This document shows, one piece after another, positions 11,950 through 14,171 of a stretch of 14,171 nt of DNA. Position numbers and translations under genes: made by a program. The stretch comes from JBFHES01 sp041584015. GTDB taxonomy: Bacteria; Bacteroidota; Bacteroidia; Bacteroidales; M50B96. Every line of letters begins with the position of its first letter. Within the stretch, counting starts at the first letter, position 1. The stretch covers positions 1 through 14,171 of the forward strand of contig JBFHES010000107.1 in NCBI GenBank assembly GCA_041584015.1, read 5' to 3'. The notes beneath the pieces are model-generated. The model had not been told where the DNA came from. It did no database searches and saw only the letters and a list, made by a program, of their open reading frames with translations.

Positions 11950-14171
11950 TTAGTCGATGCTAAATTTGTAGGCCAGTTGAATTGTAATAAATCTACCCGG
12001 ACTTCTTTGAAGTTTCTTATTTACATACACCGTATTGAAAATGTTATTAATTGCTACCGAAGCAGAAAAACCTTTGCCGAGCTTGCGTTTAGCTTTTAAG
12101 TCAATCAAAAGGTAATCTTCAAATTTATCCGATTTAAGATATTCTTCATCCATTATATTCTGGTCATTAATCCACCGTGTACCAATGTATTTGCCTGATA
12201 AGCTCAGGTCTGTAATTTTGTTTTTCCACACAAGACCTGCAGCAACTTTATGATTTGGGATGTTTGTCAGGTACTTGTTGGATAAATCAGCATCGGAGGC
12301 AGCATCTCGTTGCATGTGGTCTTTTATCTGCGATACGTTGTAGGTGTAGTTTAAATATGCCGAAAGAGCTTTGTTGGCTTTGTATTCCAGATCAGTTTCG
12401 ATACCATAAATATGCACCTTACTAATGTTGTCAATCTGGTAGATAGGAGCAATTTTGTATCCCATGTTTACCGAATCGCCTGTACTAATCATGTACATAA
12501 AATTGCTACCTCTGGTAAAATATAGTGAGTGCTTTACTAAAAGGTGTTCGCTTAATTCGTAATCAATGCCGGTTTCAATATTGTTAACTATCTCGGGTTT
12601 TAGGTGTGGATTTGCAATTTTAAAACTACCAGCCGATTTCGACGTTCTGCACATATCATCCAGCAATGGCGCCTTAAAACCACGACCATAACTCGTGTAA
12701 ATACGGGTGTTGGAACTGAAACGTTTTTGAATTGAAAATTTAGGACTCCATGCCGACCAATACAGGGGATTGACAACTGAGCTTTCGTAATCGTTGAGAA
12801 ATTCGATTGAGTAAGATGGGGCTTGCACGCTAAAGGCTCCGTTGCTGAAATCGGCATTATCGTAGCGGAGTCCTAAAATAATTTGAATGTTATGTGAACT
12901 GATATTGATGGCATCTTCAAGGTAGATTGCATAGGTGCTCATTTCACCTGCATTACTGATAATATCGGTTGATGTATAGTAAGTATCGCTTGCAGCAACA
13001 CTACCGTTTTTAGCCATCAATCCATAACTAAAGGTGTGTTGTGCAGCTGTCCATTGCAGATCTATATTAATTCCTTTATCGGCACGTTTCGAATCCACGT
13101 CGTACAATTGATATTCTCCTTCGCGCATGTATTCATAAACGCGTTGGTAGTTTTCATTCAATAGAAATGCGCTGCTCTGTGCCAGAAAACGCTTATTACG
13201 GTAGTTATATTTTATCACTGAAAACCAGGTGTCGTGTTCCGAGTATGCTCCGTAATTGTCGAAAACATGAATCCCATTGCCACGCATATCATCAAAGTAG
13301 TTGGCGAGTATTTCTACTTGATGCCTGTTTTTATATTTGTAGCCGAGCTTGGCCGATGTGTTTATTTCTTCCAGAAATACTGGTACAATAATACTGTCAT
13401 CCATATCAGTGTATTCCTCAAGCTCTGTTATGTAGCCATCACTCTTTTTTGCCGAACCATTTATGGTCCAGTAGAATTGATTATTGCTGTGTAGTTGAAA
13501 TTTGCCAGACAAATTACCTTGACCGCTGCTTGTGTTGTAGGTTCCGTAGTTGGCTGTAAAATTCCCGCTAAGTTTTTTGTTAGGGAGTTTCGTGATAATA
13601 TCAATAACTCCACCCATTGCATTGCTTCCGTGTTTGGCCGATCCGGGACCTTTGGTGATTTTTATGGCATCAATATTCTCTTTGTTTATCATGTTCCAGT
13701 TTACCGAGCCACCATCCGATTTATTTATCGGAATGCCATCCAGCAATATGAGCGTGCGGGATTGATCATTGCCGCCCATGCCACGTAAACTTACCGTTGA
13801 GCTGCTTGAAAAGGTGCCCATGGTGTTTTCAACGTTGATGCCAGAAACTGCTGCCAGCAGATCAGTGGTGCTTTGTTCAGCGCTTTCTTCAATACTCCTG
13901 GCTTGTATAATTTCAATTCTTGCCGGCACGTATTTTAGCTGTTCGTACTTATTAGCGCTAATTGTTATTTCTTCAATGGAAAGTAAGTCCTTTTTTAATC
14001 TGATGATTTGTAAGCTTGTGTCTTGGTTTACAAGTACTGTTTTGGAGAGCTTGTTATAGCCGATAAAGGAAAACTCAATAATGTATTTTCCTTTAGGTAT
14101 CTCATTTAGTTGGAACTGGCCTTTTGCATTTGTGCTAGTTCCAACGTTTAATATGCTAATTAGTATGTTAA
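11950..14171 (-). CDS. TonB-dependent outer-membrane receptor, 5' end beyond the window
   Basis: The reading frame stays open from the stop at 11950 to the window edge, 739 codons, so the N terminus (signal peptide and TonB box) is missing. The GTG at 13929 is an internal Val, not the start. Upstream of it the frame reads NVGTSTNAKGQFQLNEIPKG, then FSFIGY and ISIEE-like segments: the C-terminal part of the carboxypeptidase-regulatory-like domain common in Bacteroidota receptors. The plug domain follows (DLLAAVSGINV, VSLRGMGGNDQSRTLILLDGIPIN, KGPGSAKHGSNAMGGVIDIIT), then the 22-strand barrel ending RSPGRFITIQLAYKFSID. The pattern is nearest to the siderophore/heme/cobalamin group rather than SusC, and no SusD partner is present. 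It is the first visible gene of a minus-strand operon with a lipoprotein 45 bases on and CcsA/ResB-like genes. The ligand is unknown; heme or a metal chelate fits the context. Confidence 0.92.
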   Translation of the reverse strand, partial: NILISILNVGTSTNAKGQFQLNEIPKGKYIIEFSFIGYNKLSKTVLVNQDTSLQIIRLKKDLLSIEEITISANKYEQLKYVPARIEIIQARSIEESAEQSTTDLLAAVSGINVENTMGTFSSSSTVSLRGMGGNDQSRTLILLDGIPINKSDGGSVNWNMINKENIDAIKITKGPGSAKHGSNAMGGVIDIITKLPNKKLSGNFTANYGTYNTSSGQGNLSGKFQLHSNNQFYWTINGSAKKSDGYITELEEYTDMDDSIIVPVFLEEINTSAKLGYKYKNRHQVEILANYFDDMRGNGIHVFDNYGAYSEHDTWFSVIKYNYRNKRFLAQSSAFLLNENYQRVYEYMREGEYQLYDVDSKRADKGINIDLQWTAAQHTFSYGLMAKNGSVAASDTYYTSTDIISNAGEMSTYAIYLEDAINISSHNIQIILGLRYDNADFSNGAFSVQAPSYSIEFLNDYESSVVNPLYWSAWSPKFSIQKRFSSNTRIYTSYGRGFKAPLLDDMCRTSKSAGSFKIANPHLKPEIVNNIETGIDYELSEHLLVKHSLYFTRGSNFMYMISTGDSVNMGYKIAPIYQIDNISKVHIYGIETDLEYKANKALSAYLNYTYNVSQIKDHMQRDAASDADLSNKYLTNIPNHKVAAGLVWKNKITDLSLSGKYIGTRWINDQNIMDEEYLKSDKFEDYLLIDLKAKRKLGKGFSASVAINNIFNTVYVNKKLQRSPGRFITIQLAYKFSID

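Noticed and set aside
13927..13929. GTG as start of the TonB-dependent receptor.
   Set aside because: The frame stays open upstream to the window edge and encodes a carboxypeptidase-regulatory-like domain, so this codon is an internal Val.
13167..14059. Several plus-strand open frames opposite the receptor gene.
   Set aside because: They are antisense to a well-supported barrel protein, overlap one another and show no domain or start signals.

Overview
The window reads as an anaerobic or facultative member of the Bacteroidota, probably a marine-type Bacteroidales/Marinilabiliales relative. Pointers are the AT-rich sequence, starts without clear Shine-Dalgarno sites, a TAnnTTTG-type promoter motif, a carboxypeptidase-regulatory-like domain at the front of the TonB-dependent receptor, a surface-export-like lipoprotein signal and Crp/Fnr proteins with Cys-rich N termini. 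The assignment is inference from these traits; no marker gene is present.

Layout. (1) 28-723, minus: a Crp/Fnr regulator, divergent from everything to its right. (2) 724-902: divergent control region with a perfect FNR-like operator, CATGAT-N4-ATCATG. (3) 903-4444, plus: a lipoprotein rhodanese, a tandem-rhodanese lipoprotein with a KDDE surface-export-like signal, an intercistronic hairpin, an OprP/OprO-type porin and a secreted two-domain thiosulfate sulfurtransferase, closed by a strong hairpin terminator. (4) 4640-8442, plus: a three-subunit molybdenum reductase of the polysulfide/thiosulfate reductase type (Tat-exported catalytic subunit, four-cluster ferredoxin, NrfD/PsrC membrane anchor), preceded by a long leader hairpin. 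(5) 8563-9267, plus: a second, different Crp/Fnr regulator, ended by a UUCG-tetraloop terminator. (6) 14171-9292, minus, converging on (5): a TonB-dependent receptor cut by the window edge, a lipoprotein with two sulfite-oxidase-fold-like repeats, a CcsA-like protein and a ResB-like protein.

Interpretation. Regions 1-5 look like one sulfane-sulfur respiration island. The porin would admit an anion such as thiosulfate or polysulfide, the extracytoplasmic rhodaneses would bind and hand on sulfane sulfur (as Sud does for Wolinella PsrA), and the Psr/Phs-like complex would reduce it with electrons from the quinol pool. Two Crp/Fnr paralogues bracket the island. The substrate is not fixed by sequence.

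Region 6 is the least familiar part. It couples outer-membrane uptake to a cytochrome-c-maturation-like membrane pair through a duplicated lipoprotein that appears to lack the molybdenum ligand, and no CxxCH cytochrome is encoded anywhere in view. It is the best candidate for an undescribed system, perhaps in heme or metal-cofactor handling, but that is inference.

No tRNA, rRNA, CRISPR array, insertion sequence or integrase is visible, and no gene-free stretch exceeds 300 bases.
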